Assembly: GCA_958496175.1 (NCBI GenBank)
Contig: OY292278.1
Span: 47,616,001-47,680,000, forward strand
Source of the DNA: Sisyra terminalis
Lineage: Eukaryota > Arthropoda > Insecta > Neuroptera > Sisyridae
Reading direction: 5' to 3'
Length of the DNA stretch: 64,000 nucleotides
A model generated the notes under the pieces. The model was not told the DNA's origin, made no database searches, and saw only the letters and a program-made list of their open reading frames with translations. Shown piece by piece: positions 33,261 to 46,214 of this stretch (the stretch's first letter is position 1; each line of letters opens with the position of its first letter). The translations under genes were made by a program, and so were the position numbers.

Positions 33261-35085
33261 TCGGATGGAATTTTCTTATAAAGCTTGGGTGACTCAATAT
33301 ATGATCTACGTCGTAGATTTGCTCATTTCTGGCTACTTCTATTGACTCTAGTAGCTTTTACTACCAAAGGGTCTAGCAGGATCCACATGGCGAGTTGGCC
33401 CCCAAATAGGAACCAATGTCGAAACTTATCTCAAAATATTGGCTTGATATACAAACACATTTTATATACTTTTCGCGACCAAATTCCTCTTTAACCTTAA
33501 GATATGGGCAAAAATGTCCCCCCGCATGGCTATTTTTCAAATTTATATATCTCAAAAACTAATTAAGCTAGAGAAATGAAACCAACGCGAGGCTTTAGAT
33601 TATTTTACAGAGTATGTCATATATTTTTTTGAAATTTTTAGAAAAAAAAAATTTCGAAAAAAAATCCAAAAAACAAATGAAATTATTTTTTTAATTTGTT
33701 CTCGGAAAATGACAATCACGAAAAAAATATATTTTATGCTTCTACATGAGCACTATAACTCATAAAAATTGTGTGAAAAAATATTTGGTGCAACACCTTG
33801 AAAAAAAAATGAAATGTGATTTACGCCTAATAGTATACCTCGGTTTTATTTTTTTTCGAAGTGTTTCACCAAATTTTTTTTTTTCACAAAACTTCAATTA
33901 GCAATAGGCCACATATAGGAGCAAAACATATATTATTTTCATAGTTGTAAGTAAAAGGAACCTTAAAAAAATATTTTTATGTTTTTTTGGTTTTCTATAT
34001 TTACTCTTAAGATGATAATTTCAAGATCAAAATAATTAACCCTAAAAGAAAAAACAACTAGTGTTTAATTTTTATTAAATAAGAATTACAAAAATGTTCG
34101 TCACTGCTATAATTTATAACAACTGGAATATTATGCTTCTCCCATTAATTCTGGGTACATATTGACGGTATCTGAATTACTTGGTTTTCTTCGTTTAGCT
34201 TAGGATATTATTCACTGGCTCATACCAAATTTTTTACAGGTTCTACCAAAAGTGGGCAAATAATTGAGCTATCAAATAATATTTTAAAACTATGTGTAAA
34301 ATAAGCACCTAATATTATTAGGGTGGAAGTAAAATCAAGACATATGTATAAAATAGCAAAGACGGTCGTATATACAATGATTATATTTCGAATGGTAAAG
34401 ATTGCAACAGTATTTTCCGTCATTCCTGTGATTCTTCAATAGAAACTTTACAGTGGGATATTATTCTCATGCAACAGCTTTTATTTGTTATTTTTCAAAT
34501 GAACAATAATTATCCAGAATTCTGCGTCCTACGGGATACTAACTAAATTATTTAAGGTTCATAATATTCCAGTTGTAATAAATTATAGCAGTGACGATAA
34601 TTTTTTTTTATTTTTTATTTTAATAAAAGTGGAACACTAGTTGTTTTTTTTTTCTTTTGGGATCAATTATTTTGATCTTGAAAGTAATCATCTTACGAGT
34701 AAAAATAGAAAACAAAAAAACAAATAATTCTTTTAATGTTTCCTTGGACTTACAATTATGAAAATAATATATGTTTTGCTCCCATATGTGGCATATTTTT
34801 TATTGAAGTTTTGTGAAAAAAAAAGTTGGTGAAACACTTGGAAAAAAAAATAAAACCGAGGTATACTATTAGGCGTAAATCACATTTCATTTTTTTTCAA
34901 GGTGTTGCACCAAATATTTTTTCACGCAATTTTTATGAGTTATAGTGCTCATGTAGAAGCATAAAATATATTTTTTTCGTGATTGTCATTTTCAGAGAAG
35001 ACATTAACAATTTGTTTTCATTTGTTTTTTGGATTTTTTTAGTGCAATTGTTTTTTCTAAAAATTTCAAAAAAATATATGATATA

Positions 35086-36448
35086 GGGTAGCGGTACTAA
35101 ATATTGAACAGGCTCCATTTATTGAACGGGCTGCGTAGGAACTTAATTTTTAGAATAATTTGAAGTTTGATTTCATATTGAATATATACCTAATTATTAA
35201 TTAATACTTATATAGTAAATATAAATGGTCACATGTGCAAACATATGGCGCAATAAAACTAAAAAAAAAAAAGTTTGTGGACACCTGTCAGTAAACCATG
35301 AAAACTGGTCATTAGAAACTTAACTTTGTTGTGTTTAGTAAGTACTTTTACAGTCAAAACTTTGTAATAAATAATTTAGTATTTATCATGAAGTTAAAAT
35401 AGCAAAGATTAGTTGTCAGTAATTGTTTTTATTATAATTGTCGCTGCAATTTAAATATTAATCTGTTCAACAATTGGTGTCGTGAATTATCGAGTGCACC
35501 ATTAAAATGTTCGTTGGTCAGTAATTAGAACATTTATTAAATTTAAAGCACCATTGAATGACCAGGGTATTATTTGCAGATAATGATAAGTTTATCTTAA
35601 AGTTTATGGTTTCAGTTTTAAAGAATTCACAAAATAATTAATAATAAATTTAAATAATACATATTTTTTTTAAGTTAAAGCAAGTATTTATTTTATTTTC
35701 ATTCTAGATAGGTAACTTACTTAACTGTGCCTTAAAATGACATCAAAAACACTAATTAAAAACAAAAAGTCAGTTCAAAACCGTCAGAGATGGCAATATA
35801 GTCTTGAGGATTTAGAAAATGCTGTGAATAGTGTTAAAAATTCGGAATTAAGTATTAACAAAGCTAGTCAGCAATATAATATACCAAAGGGTACTTTATT
35901 TAACAAAGTAAAACAAGACCAAGTTGTTCCCTGTAAGTTAGGTCAACGATTGAAAAATTGAAAAAACGTGAACAAAAAAAAGAAGAACAACGCAAAAAAA
36001 CAAAAGGAAAATATAGAAAAAAAGATTAAAAAAGAACTGATCAAACTCACTGCACCTAACAAGATACAACGAGGTGCGTTACCAAAAAACGATATTTATA
36101 ATTTTAAAATAAAAATCCAAAGAATAAAAAAATTAATAATCCAGATAAAAAATAAGTATAGTTTTGTAACTATCATAAATGTGACACTACTGTTCAATAT
36201 TTGGAACATGACCGGTCAATATTAAGTGCTAGGTGTTCAATATTAGGGACAATCGGCTGTAATGACTTTTATCATAATTTTAAGTAAATTATTAAATAAT
36301 AGAGTAAAAAAAACATTAAAAATTGAAAGCTAATATTTCAATAATAATATAAATGCTTGTAACCGTTCATTAGGTTAAATAACAATTTTGTATAAAATGT
36401 CTTTTTGTTGTTTTTATCAAAAATGTTCAGTATTTGGTACCATTACCC
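35086..36448 (+). mobile_element. Internally deleted pogo-like transposon
   Basis: Terminal inverted repeats GGGTAGCGGTACTAAATATT (left) and GGGTAATGGTACCAAATACT (right, complemented) are flanked by TA on both sides (35084-35085, 36449-36450). The uninterrupted left arm of the surrounding fold-back shows the empty site as ATGACATACTCTG with a single TA. The motif GTTCAATATT is repeated near both ends (for example 36192, 36231), perhaps transposase-binding sites. It encodes only the N-terminal part of a transposase (next entry), and the DDE catalytic domain is absent. Confidence 0.88.
35737..35961 (+). pseudogene. Pogo/psq-type transposase N-terminal helix-turn-helix, truncated
   Basis: A 74-residue frame from ATG at 35737 contains WQYSLEDLENAVNSVKNSEL followed by SINKASQQYNIPKGTLFNKV. 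This matches the psq-type HTH (pattern: ys.edL..Al..v..g.lSi..Aa..y.iP..TL...v) that binds transposon ends in pogo-family transposases. It then stops at 35961. In another frame, 35968-36170 is a Lys-rich stretch resembling the C-terminal tail of such transposases, so the DDE domain has been deleted and the frame broken. The ORF could still make a small DNA-binding protein; there is no direct evidence of use. Confidence 0.7.
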
Positions 36449-36701
36449 TACTCTGTAAAATAATCTAAAGCCTCGCGTTGGTTTCACTTTTCTAGCTTAA
36501 TTAGTTTTTGAGATATATAACTTTGAAAAATAGCCATGCGGAGGGACATTTTTGCCCATATCTCAAGATCAAAGAGGAATTTTAAACACATTTATAAAAT
36601 GTGTTTGTATATCAAGCCGATATTTTAACATAAGTTTCGACATAGGTTCCTTTTTGGGGACCTACTCGCCATGGGGATCCTGCTAGACCCTTTAGTTGGA
36701 T

Positions 36702-38289
36702 CGTAAGATTTTTTTAAACCTTCCTACCTTCGAACCAAAGGTAGGAGACTTAAGTGATTCCAAAGACTAATTTTTCAAGCGAATTTAAATAATTATGCAT
36801 CATTAGTTCTTTTCTGGGCATATTATATTAGTGCAATGACCAACATTTCCCAAACTTTTCTACATACGATCGAAAAAAGTGCCGTTAGTCTCTGTGATTT
36901 GTTTTTGCAAATCGAAATGTGATATTAGCCTACGTGGCGTTATTAATGAGCGAAGACCATATTCTTGTTGAAATTCTTCGCTTGAATTGTGTGAATCGGT
37001 AAAAAGGTGTGATGCGATCGACCTCGAATGGCCTTGAGGACGTGCCCAAGTGTCCGAACGATAACAATGAATTCAATAATTCCACTCGCCACCTCATTAC
37101 AAAATATCCTTCCACATTCGTGATCATTTAAAATTAGCAAATCGTCGATTCCATGGTGGCAATAACAATAATTCAAAACGACCCAACCGTCATCAAAGAT
37201 ATTGAAAATATCAGCGTATTGATTTCGGTGAAAAAAACTTCGTTTCGGAGGGAGGAAAAGTTGAAAGTTGACCATGTCATCACTCCAGTGGAATGACGGA
37301 CGACTGCGTCATTACTCCTCATCCTCGTACTATGTATACAAAATTTATTTAAATTGATGGTAATTTATTATCGTACGCGTAAACATGAATTGTGACAGAC
37401 AACCGTTTGGTGACGTAATTTACGACCGAGCCGCGGCGTACGAACCAAAACCGGTCCTGTCTTGACCACTTCGTCGTCGCTTCTTGGGCGTAATGAAAAG
37501 AGCTTTACCATTGTATGACGATTTGTTGGAAATTAACAATATTTCAAACTCCAAATTCAGGATGTTGCCACTATTTGTAATCCATTAGTTCTGGCCGCCA
37601 TGGCCCACCCATGGGTGCTGTAATTAAGAAATGTCCGCACAGCGGGCGACCGCTGCAGAGGCGCTAAAAGGGATGATCGGAGGCGTTTTCAGCTCACCAC
37701 AGGTGGCCCTCTTAAACATCCATAAGTCAAATAACCATTACGTCATATAGAATTACTCGAAAAGACTTTATGAGTATATTCGAGCTTAAGAAAATTATTG
37801 ATTGTTACACATTAGTCAAAGGGATAATCCTGGATTTAAGCCTTGTCTGGATCTTAGAATATATTTCAGGATTACTAACCCAAAATTTACTTTTTCCGTG
37901 ACTTTATGTCTTATAATAACTTCTTATATATTAATTGGCTATCTTGCCGGGCGTCCGTGCAGAATAGGCTATGCGCATGCGCTCTGTTATCCCCACTTAC
38001 GCATTCAAAACGTTGGTAAAGGTACTCACTCACTGATGTATTTATTTATGAATACGTATTTCGGATTTTTAGGTTTGCAATATGTAAAAAACAAAAAACA
38101 TAATACTCACTTATAAACATAACTTAAGCTTTTCAGATATATCTACTGATTTTTAAGCAGACCCTAAGTTTTTGTTTCTAATAATAAATCAACTTTGTTT
38201 TATACTAAGCAGTAATAACGTTTCGCTTTTAACGGACTTTGATTGATTATTAAATTTGAGATTTCGATTGTTTATTAAACGTTATCCCT
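36702..38289. other. Unassigned region with higher GC
   Basis: The part from about 36900 to 37700 is clearly richer in G+C than its surroundings (CCGAGCCGCGGCGTACGAAC, GCGGGCGACCGCTGCAGAGG). Overlapping minus-strand frames (36943-37275 and 36930-37127) and a plus-strand frame (37802-38116) show no recognised motif. A host exon, promoter or conserved non-coding element is possible but unproven. Confidence 0.35.
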
Positions 38290-38740
38290 TACAAACTTTG
38301 CTACCGTTTTTCACTCTTTTAGGGGAGAAATTTTCAAAAACCCTTTCTTACTCTATATCTGCATCGTATAAGGAAAACACTTTCCAAACTTCATCGACAC
38401 AAATGTGCACTTATATTTGAAAATACAATGTAAAACGAAAAAAAAAATAATTACCTTCTTTATGATAGTTAACATGACTAAAAAGCTATTCGATTTCGCA
38501 CATTTGGATGTTGTACATACAAAATTTTTGGAAATAGTTGCAAAGCGTGGGAGTAAATTCGAATATTTTATTTATTTTCAATAACAATAATTGGTTTTCA
38601 AATTGTTCTCAATACCGAAAAAAAGTTAGTATCGAAGATTTTATATTTTAATTGACAGTGAAATATATGGCAAAAAATTACTACCTTAATGCTTTTCAGT
38701 CGAATATATAATAAGTCCAGATCACAACCATTGGTTCAAA
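38290..38740. repeat. Helitron interior fragment
   Basis: TTAGGGGAGAAATTTTCAAA, CTGCATCGTATA and CCAGATCACAACCATTGG are shared with 62340-62600 and, partly inverted, with the Helitron at 6910. Neither terminus is present. Confidence 0.55.
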
Positions 38741-39324
38741 ATTAATCTCAAAATTAAACACTCTACAAAAGTGCCCATTACGACAAAGTCGTAACTCTCA
38801 CCGGTGAGGTTGTACGGGCCACTAAACCTGATTTTTCCATAAAATTCGCGTTTTTTTTGCATTTATCTCGTAAATAACAAGAGCTACGGAAAAATTATAA
38901 AAGAAAAACTTGGTAGAGAATTTGATTTCCTACAAAAAAGTTCCTGTAGACCAAATCGCGAAGATCAATATTAAACGAGATATTAAGCCTTGAATTTTAT
39001 GGAAAAATCAGGTTCAGTGGCCCGTACTACCTCACCGGTGTGAGTTACGACTTTGTCGCAATGGGCACTTTTGTAGAGTGTTTAATTTTGAGAAAAAACC
39101 ATCTTCAGTAAAAGCGATCCCATGAAATGCCGCTGAGATATAGAAATTTAAAAATAAAAAATCAGAGTTTCCGTGTATTTTCAATGGGAAATCTTTACAC
39201 GTCTTGGTCGAGGACTTAAAATTAATATTGAGGGCTCAAACTTTCAGAGAATTTTTTTTTTTTGGTATTTCCAACAAAATTTCATGATGGGAACAAAAAA
39301 AAAATAGTAAAAAAAAATCACCTA
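38741..39324. mobile_element. Palindromic MITE family P2, left arm truncated
   Basis: The core around CATTACGACAAAGTCGTAAC on the left and GTTACGACTTTGTCGCAATG on the right is an inverted repeat. The right arm continues to the family end (TCACC then TA) as in 18332-19152; the outer left arm is missing. Confidence 0.65.
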
Positions 39325-42300
39325 AATTATACACTTTTGTCTGATAAATTCTATACTTTTCTCCCTTTGTATGAATATTTTTAATTTTTTTTTTAGATTA
39401 TTTTTAGAAGGAAAATACTTAAGATTCTAAAAACTAGTTTTTTCAGCCTGAAAATCTGAAAATAGGAGGAAAGGGTTAGTCGATTGGAAAATAGAAAGTT
39501 ACTGTTTTTTCCGCCAATAATTAATTCTAATTGGCAAAAATAAGTTGGTTCTTGAGAAAAAACATAAGGTAATCACAATTTTCTTGTGATTTTAAATATT
39601 TCATTTTTTTTTTGTGTTTAATTGCCCATATTTACAGATAATTCTTCAGGTTTATCCTAATTTATTATTGGTAATGAAACTGAGGAAAATTTTCCAAAGA
39701 CAAGTATTGTTCATTGATATCATACGTTTTGGCTGAACTGATGGTTAAACCATGGGGGTCAAGCTCTTATGGCAGACTTGGTTCCCAAAAATTAATAGTT
39801 GGGGCATCAAATGCAGATGGCGCGGTACGCAATATTTCAAGTTTTAAGGGACTTTTAGCTAGGGTACAACAATAAATTTGTTTTAGCAAGGATTCGACGA
39901 CTTTTCTAGGTAGTCACAATTCATAGTGATAGAAAAGGACAATTTCCAGGATTCAAATGTCATCTCTAAACTAACGCCATTAAATAAATATACGTTAGCA
40001 TGTCTGTAATTAACTTTAATTAAATTTTACAATGTGAAAAAATGTTATATTTTGTATTTCAATTTTAATAATTAACATTTAATTTTCAATAAAATTTTCG
40101 TTAGTATATTTTAAATATTTCAGGAATAAATTAAATTTGAATTTGGCGCATAAAATTCTAAAATTCGTTTAAAGTAGTTATCGTTATTATCGGCTATGCT
40201 GCACTAGCGCCCTCAGTAAATGACGCCCGGAAGATAGCCATTTGGAGGAACACAAAATTAACATTGAGCTAGCCCCCCCTGGGTTAAACAGTGTAGGATT
40301 TAAAGAAGATTTTTATAATTAGAATCAAATTTAAGCCAATGGATTTAGGTGCTTTTTGTTGCGGACTTTGTAGACTTCAAAGCTTTAAAGTGAAAAAATA
40401 TTAGGCTCTTCAACTGGGGTTATTAATATTCTGAGCTTATTAATAGGAAATAAAAATGGTCTGTAATTAAGATAATAGGATGATTTCACTAATTCATTTC
40501 TGAATAATTTATTTGGAGATTGAAGTGCAAATTTTATGGAATTATTTAAGTAAAACTTTCATGGCGTTTTGCTTAAGAAAATAATTTTGTTGATTGTTAA
40601 AATCTTTATTCGAATATTGGCAGTTTGTCTGAAGAATATTTAGTTTATTTGTTAATCATAAGTTTCGTTAAATATCAGTTGAAATTTAAAAAAATAAAAT
40701 TAATCTTTTGATCACACGCAAATTCCCCACTTTCCATTTCCATTTAGCCTCCCCGTCAACCATATAACTCATAACAAATAAGACAAAAATGGACATCCTG
40801 TATAAATATGTTAGCGTTAATGGAGTTTAGACAGCTCTCGAGAAAATTTAGTACGGTCACAATGTGAACATGAAGGATATAAATATATTCCCAAATTTAT
40901 TATTAGGTATTCATTTACCTGAACGTCGAGAAAACAAGTAAACAGAGACGAAAAAAAAATTCTCATCTCAGATATTGTAAAATATAATCCAATTTTTCAA
41001 AACCAAAGAGACACGGAGGACATTAAAAGTTTTTTTTTTCCCTCGTTAATTTTAACATTAAAATGAAATTTATCTCATCTTTATCATAATATGGATGACA
41101 TTATATGGGTATACATAGTATTGAGGGAATTACGTTTCGTATACGACTGAGTTTTGAATGTGGTTTCGAGCAGGTAAATAATATTGAATGGACCGAAAAC
41201 AACATCGTAAATAAATTCTTCCACAAAAACGTGTTTATTTTTTGGTTGATAAAGCACTTAATATCAATTAAAACTGCGCTATCTGATTCAAAGTTTCTCG
41301 TCTCCGATCCCTTACCATTCTTTTCCTATTCACTATAGTGCCGTCGGTTGAAAAGTTTCGTTTAATTAGTTCGTTAATAACAGCTTTTTGTGAGGATTGG
41401 TTTTTGGGGTTGGAAAATTGGTCAACTTTTGGTCCATCTGGTCTAATACGGGAAGAAAATATGTCGTTCGCTTTCGACATCCATTGGAAGTCTTTAGGAT
41501 TTTGAATAGATTAAATACGATTGATTATTTAAATCATTTACAGCAACTGTAAAATTTGCATAAATAGTATGATTCACAAACTTACTGTTAAGCAAGCCGC
41601 ATTAAAAGCTTCGGAATAAGCTCCAAAATGATCTGGGAGAGTAAAGAAACTGTTTGATCCTAGCAACCAAAAATAAGATTACAAAGACTAGTATGACCAA
41701 ATTGACAGTGAAAAATAGTATTAAGGAATGGCTTCATAAAAATTATTGCACAATATGGAAGAATACCACCGAGCTAAAATACAGTAAAAAAAAAGATGAA
41801 TAAACTATCCTGAAACTTTACTACTTAAATACTTGATATTACAAAAAAAAAACAAGTTAAAATGGTAACGGGTCTAATAGCCTGGTTCTAACCTGCATCT
41901 AATGGAATTACATGAGGGTCAGTCCAAATAAAGTGGTCCAAAAATAAATGAAATAATTGCTCAACCATTTTAAAAAAAAATATTTTTTTGTGTGCTGTCA
42001 CTCCAACATGTCGGTAGTTCAAATTCATCATTATTTTAATTTTATTGTTTTTAGTTTTCCAGTGGTGGCCATATTAGTTTTACTACGCGCAGACACTTTC
42101 GCACTTTTAAGGGTTTGTGGAAACTTGATTATCTCAGGCCCTATTTGTCCTATCAAAATGAAACTAAAAGCAGTGTATTTATGAAAATATAAGCTATAAG
42201 GTTGTAATAAGACGTTTTCACCTAAATGTAATTCTAAGGGGTGAAATTTCAGCCTAAATTTTTAGCTCTCTTTTGTAAAAACTCCAATTTTTACGGAAAT

Positions 42301-42509
42301 ATTGTGAAGGAAGGGAAAGAGTCTACACGTTAAAACTTTTTTTTACAAACAATTAGGTACTAGTTGTATTCAAAAACAAAATTTGAAGTCTGAGACTATA
42401 AGCCTTTTTAAAATAAAAAATAACAAAATTTGGAAGTTTTCAAAATTTGCAATTTTCTGAGCTCAATATCTCTGGTGGGGGACCGGATAAAAATCTGAAA
42501 TATCACCTC
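39325..42509. other. Unassigned region, about 3.2 kb
   Basis: No gene or element terminus was recognised. Frames at 41105-41338, 41268-41480 and 41957-42184 are short, overlap on opposite strands and lack motifs. GAGGGTCAGTCCAAATAAAG at about 41915 resembles a transposon terminal repeat, but no partner was found. Confidence 0.4.
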
Positions 42510-42790
42510 ATTATAGTACTGTTCGCATTTTTGATTGTATCGTCTACGAATCAATGGTTGGAACATCGCTTTCCACTATTTTTTTTTTCATCTTTAGGTA
42601 GTGCTACAAGATGAAATTTATAAAATTTTCGTTAATTTTTTTTTGCAACTTTGATTAATTATTTTCATATTATTACTAGTGGACTGTCTGTAGCGTTAAA
42701 TACACGAATACCTCGGACTTTTGTGAATGAATTTTTAATATTCAAAGTGGAATGTTTAGTTGCGAATATATAAAAAAAATATAACCCATT
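42510..42790. repeat. Inverted partner of 51592-51845
   Basis: GTGGACTGTCTG, ACACGAATACCTCGGACTTT and TCGTCTACGAATCAATGGTT all reappear in reverse complement at 51592-51845, 9 kb away. The nature of the repeat is unknown. Confidence 0.65.
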
Positions 42791-43239
42791 GCAAAGCAGT
42801 GCTTTTGATTTTCTTTATTAAATTTTACGGATTTTTTTATTGATTATTTTTGGATCAGATTTTTCAGTATATCTCTAACATAAGTTATTGAAACCCCTGT
42901 TTCTGTATATTGGCTTAGATATGCTCAATGTGTGTCCTTAGTTGATCTCGATTATTATTACTAATTGGTAACATTTTATCAAACAATTTTAATCTTATCT
43001 TTAATTTACAAAGTGTTTTCGAAATGTGAATTTTGATTTGAATATAAAACAGAATCCCTTTTTACAAACTAAATATTATGTTTAATAGATTTCTTCCAAA
43101 GCCTATAATTAATTCATTGTGACCGAAAATAACATGTTTTTGGAATACTTGCACCCCCTATTTTCACTATTTTCCAATTTTATTTTGAAATGTTACCAAA
43201 TGCACATGTAGCAGTATATAGTTCTGTAATAATATAATT
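42791..43239. other. Unassigned AT-rich DNA
   Basis: No recognisable feature. Confidence 0.4.
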
Positions 43240-43480
43240 CTGTTCAGTTGGCCTTTTTATTCCTTTGGTGGCTTTCCTCAGTGAATAATCGGAAGTTCGG
43301 GTTGGGGTTAGGCCTTGTTAATAGTTTTGGAAGCTTTCCTGTTTGAAACTCCTAATTCTGTCCCTTAATATTCTCTTGGGGAGGTTTTCCAGGTTTCAAG
43401 ATCATACTAACCAACGCTATCATCCATTGGCCTGGAACCTGGGCTGTTCTATTAGCCACAGAACTTCAATGTAAAAAATT
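43240..43480 (-). pseudogene. Rearranged jockey-like RT fragments
   Basis: On the minus strand, 43376-43470 reads QVPGQWMIALVSMILKPGKP, the segment found in the + strand element at 44704-44764. The stretch 43240-43296 reads SLWKATKGIK, which matches that element's 5' part at 44318. The two pieces are in reversed order relative to an intact element, so this is a scrambled inverted fragment. Confidence 0.7.
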
Positions 43481-44300
43481 ATTCCACGATTTTTGAAATC
43501 CTAATACTTTTTTTTGTGTAAGAAAATGATTTTTTTTTGGAAATTTTTACACGAAACTGCACCGTTATGTTGCAATTATGAATAATGTCACGTAAGCGTG
43601 GGAAGAATATTTGATTTTTTTTTCGTTGGTTTTAAATAAAAAAAGAATTGAACGATGCAAATATTCAATGAAATATTTTAATGAAGGCATTTTTAATAAA
43701 ATTGATCGATAAATGCGATTGAACCTCACCTTACCGTTGTTCTGGTGGTTTTTTGTCTTTGTCGTTTATTTTGATTTGGAGGAGTTCGGTGATCGATTAC
43801 GCTTTTAAGTTTGCTATTTGTAATATTGTCACATACACAAACGACGGACGCAAAAGGGGGCTCTCGTCGCAATTGAATAAAATATTTTATTAATTCGTTT
43901 ATTATTATTTTTATTATTGTTGGCGTATTTGTTTCACTGAACCCGGACACAGAATTGTGTGAGTCCAAGCAAACGTAACAGTAATAATAGGAGGGAACAA
44001 ACATGTGGCGGGAATTTGAATTTATTAAACATTAAAATCATAAAAGTGTAGTTTTTTAATTTTTGGGAAAATTCTGAAGAAATTTCACAAAAGATTTTGA
44101 ACTAATTTATATCAAAGTTGCCCTTTTTAAAGAAAACTATACTTCCCATTTAAAACTGATCATTATGTATTATGTATTAGAGGATTTAATAGGTACAAGA
44201 AGTAGTCAAATAGTTAATCTATACACCAAATTAAAACTTCTAGCTTTAAATTTAAACCTTTTAATTTTTCATGATATAAGGTTCCAAAATTATTAAATAG
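43481..44300. other. Unassigned region
   Basis: A minus-strand 92-codon frame (43726-44004) shows no recognised motif. Otherwise AT-rich. Confidence 0.4.
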
Positions 44301-46200
44301 ATGGGAATTCTTCTATATTCACTGTGGAAAGCCACCAAAGGAATAAAAAATCCAACTGAACAGAACTATCCAGTGCGAAAGCCTGAGAGCACTTGGGCAA
44401 GAAACGATGCTGAAAAAGCTGAAAGTTTCGCGATGCACTTGGAAAAAGCTTTCTCCCCCCATGACATTCCATCGTATAACGATGAACATACAAGAACCAT
44501 CATGGAGGAAATCACAAACACACGGAATAATGTTGGAACAATCAATTATACGTCACCTTAAGAATTGAACTCCGTTTTGCAAGCCTTAAAATCAGGTAAA
44601 GCCCCAGGTTATGATTCGATAACAAGGAAGATACTAAAAGAACTACCGAGAAAAGGAATTGCTTATCTAACCCACATTTTCAATTCCGTTAATAAAACAA
44701 CCCAGGTCCCAGGGCAATGGAAGATAGCGTCGGTTATTATGATCCGGAAACCTGGAAAACCTCCCCAATAAGTTGGTTCATACCGACCAATAAGTCTGCT
44801 TCCAATCTTAAGCAAAGTATATGAAAAAATACTTCTTAAAACACCCAATAATACAAGAGCAAAAAATCCTACCAGGTTTTTTACCAGATCACCAATTTGG
44901 CTTTAGAAATGGTCACTCAACACTAGAGCAAATTCACGGAATCGTTGAAACTATTCGCTATGCCCAGCAAAGAAAACAATACTGTTCTGCGGCTTTTCTG
45001 GATGTGGCACAGGCATTTGACACGGTGTGGCATTCCGGACTGTTGTACAAAATCAAAAAACAACTTCCTGAGTATTTTAACATAATCTCGTCCTACTTGG
45101 AAAACCGTATCTTTCAAGTCAAATACAAATCGGAAATAACGACTCCCAGGAAAAGAACAGCCGGGGTTCCCCAAGGTAGCGTACTGGGACCTCTGTTGTA
45201 TTCCCTTTACACAGCCGATATGCCAAATACAACAGATGCATTAGTGGCAACATTTATGATGATACAGCCATCGTAACTGCAGCAGATGAACCCAATGAAA
45301 TTTCGTTAAAGCTCCAAAATAACTTGGATAAAGTAGAAAAATGGGCAAAAAAGTGGAAAATAAAAATAAACAACGCAAAATCTACACACATAATGTTTAC
45401 ACTGCGCAGAAATATATGGCCACCGGTTACAATGGAAGGCACAGAACTACCGCAAAAGAGCACGGTAAAATATCTCGGAATGCACTTAGATCAAAAACTT
45501 ACATGGGCTGTGCAAATCAAAAAAACTCGAGAACATTTAAAAAAAAATACAAAAAAATGTACTGGCTAATGGCATCTAATGCACCATTAGAAACAGAAAA
45601 CAAACTTCTTCTGTATAAGGTCATCCTCAAGCCTATATGGACATATGGGATACAGTTGTGGGGTACTGCATCCAACTCCAACATTGAAATCCAACAAAGA
45701 TTTCAATCAAGGATCCTACGACAAATAATCAGTGCTCCATGGTATGTAAACAATAAAAAAATACATGAAGATACAAAAATGCCATCTGTATAGGAGGAAA
45801 TTCAAAGATTTAGTAAGAAATACCTGAGAAAACTAGACGATCATTCCAACCACCTCGCAATAAACTTATTGGACAACAGTGAGATGATAAGAAGGTTACA
45901 AAAATGGAATGTAATAGATTTGCCTGATAGATTTTGTACCTAAACAAATATTCTTATTAACTATCTGTTGCCAAATTATTATTTCTTATTATATAGCATT
46001 ATTTTTATATATTACTTCTATATTAATATTTCACATTATTTTTAGCATTGATATTGTTATTATAGACTATTATTATCATTCTTATTGCTACTGTTGATTG
46101 TTTTTATGATTGTTGTTATTGCTATAAGAATTACTATGATTGTTATTGTTGCTATTGATTGTTAAAAATCTCTGTACTTATACAGCACTAATCTACTGGA
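44301..46200 (+). mobile_element. Jockey-like retrotransposon A, 5'-truncated and dead
   Basis: Coding remains run from about 44318 to 45942. In order: SLWKATKGIKNPTEQN, NDAEKAESFAMHLEKAF, ALKSGKAPGYDSITRKIL, QVPGQWKIASVIMIRKPGKP, SYRPISLLPILSKVYEKI, FLDVAQAFDTVWHSGLLYKI, GVPQGSVLGPLLYSLY, DDTAIVTAADEP, KWKIKINNAKSTHIMF, YLGMHLDQKLTW, and a C-terminus HSNHLAINLLDN...LPDRFCT. These are the ordered RT motifs of the jockey clade. In-frame stops occur at 44559 and 44769. Two bases are missing at the catalytic motif near 45256, so the FADD motif is destroyed. The endonuclease and ORF1 are absent. The 3' UTR (45943-46200) is rich in TTATT/TTGTT repeats. Confidence 0.88.
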
Positions 46201-46214
46201 ACTAGTGCGTACAT

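Larger units (their letters stand above)
33358..36701. mobile_element. Large fold-back element, about 2 kb without its insertion
   Basis: Left arm 33358-34135 (from AAAGGGTCTAGCAGGATCC) and right arm 34556-35085 plus 36449-36701 (to GGATCCTGCTAGACCCTTT) are long inverted repeats of about 780 bp. They surround a spacer of about 0.4 kb (34140-34550). The arms share many internal markers, such as GCCATGCGGAGGGACATTTT on the right against AAAATGTCCCCCCGCATGGC on the left. A pogo-like transposon interrupts the right arm. Frames inside the arms (33285-33494, 33373-33555, 34933-35118) are mirror images and not genes. No transposase of its own. Confidence 0.75.

Noticed and set aside
36943..37275. 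110-codon minus ORF in the GC-richer region
   Set aside because: No start context, domain or splice pattern could be supported; overlapping frame 36930-37127 is equally open. Kept only as an unassigned region.
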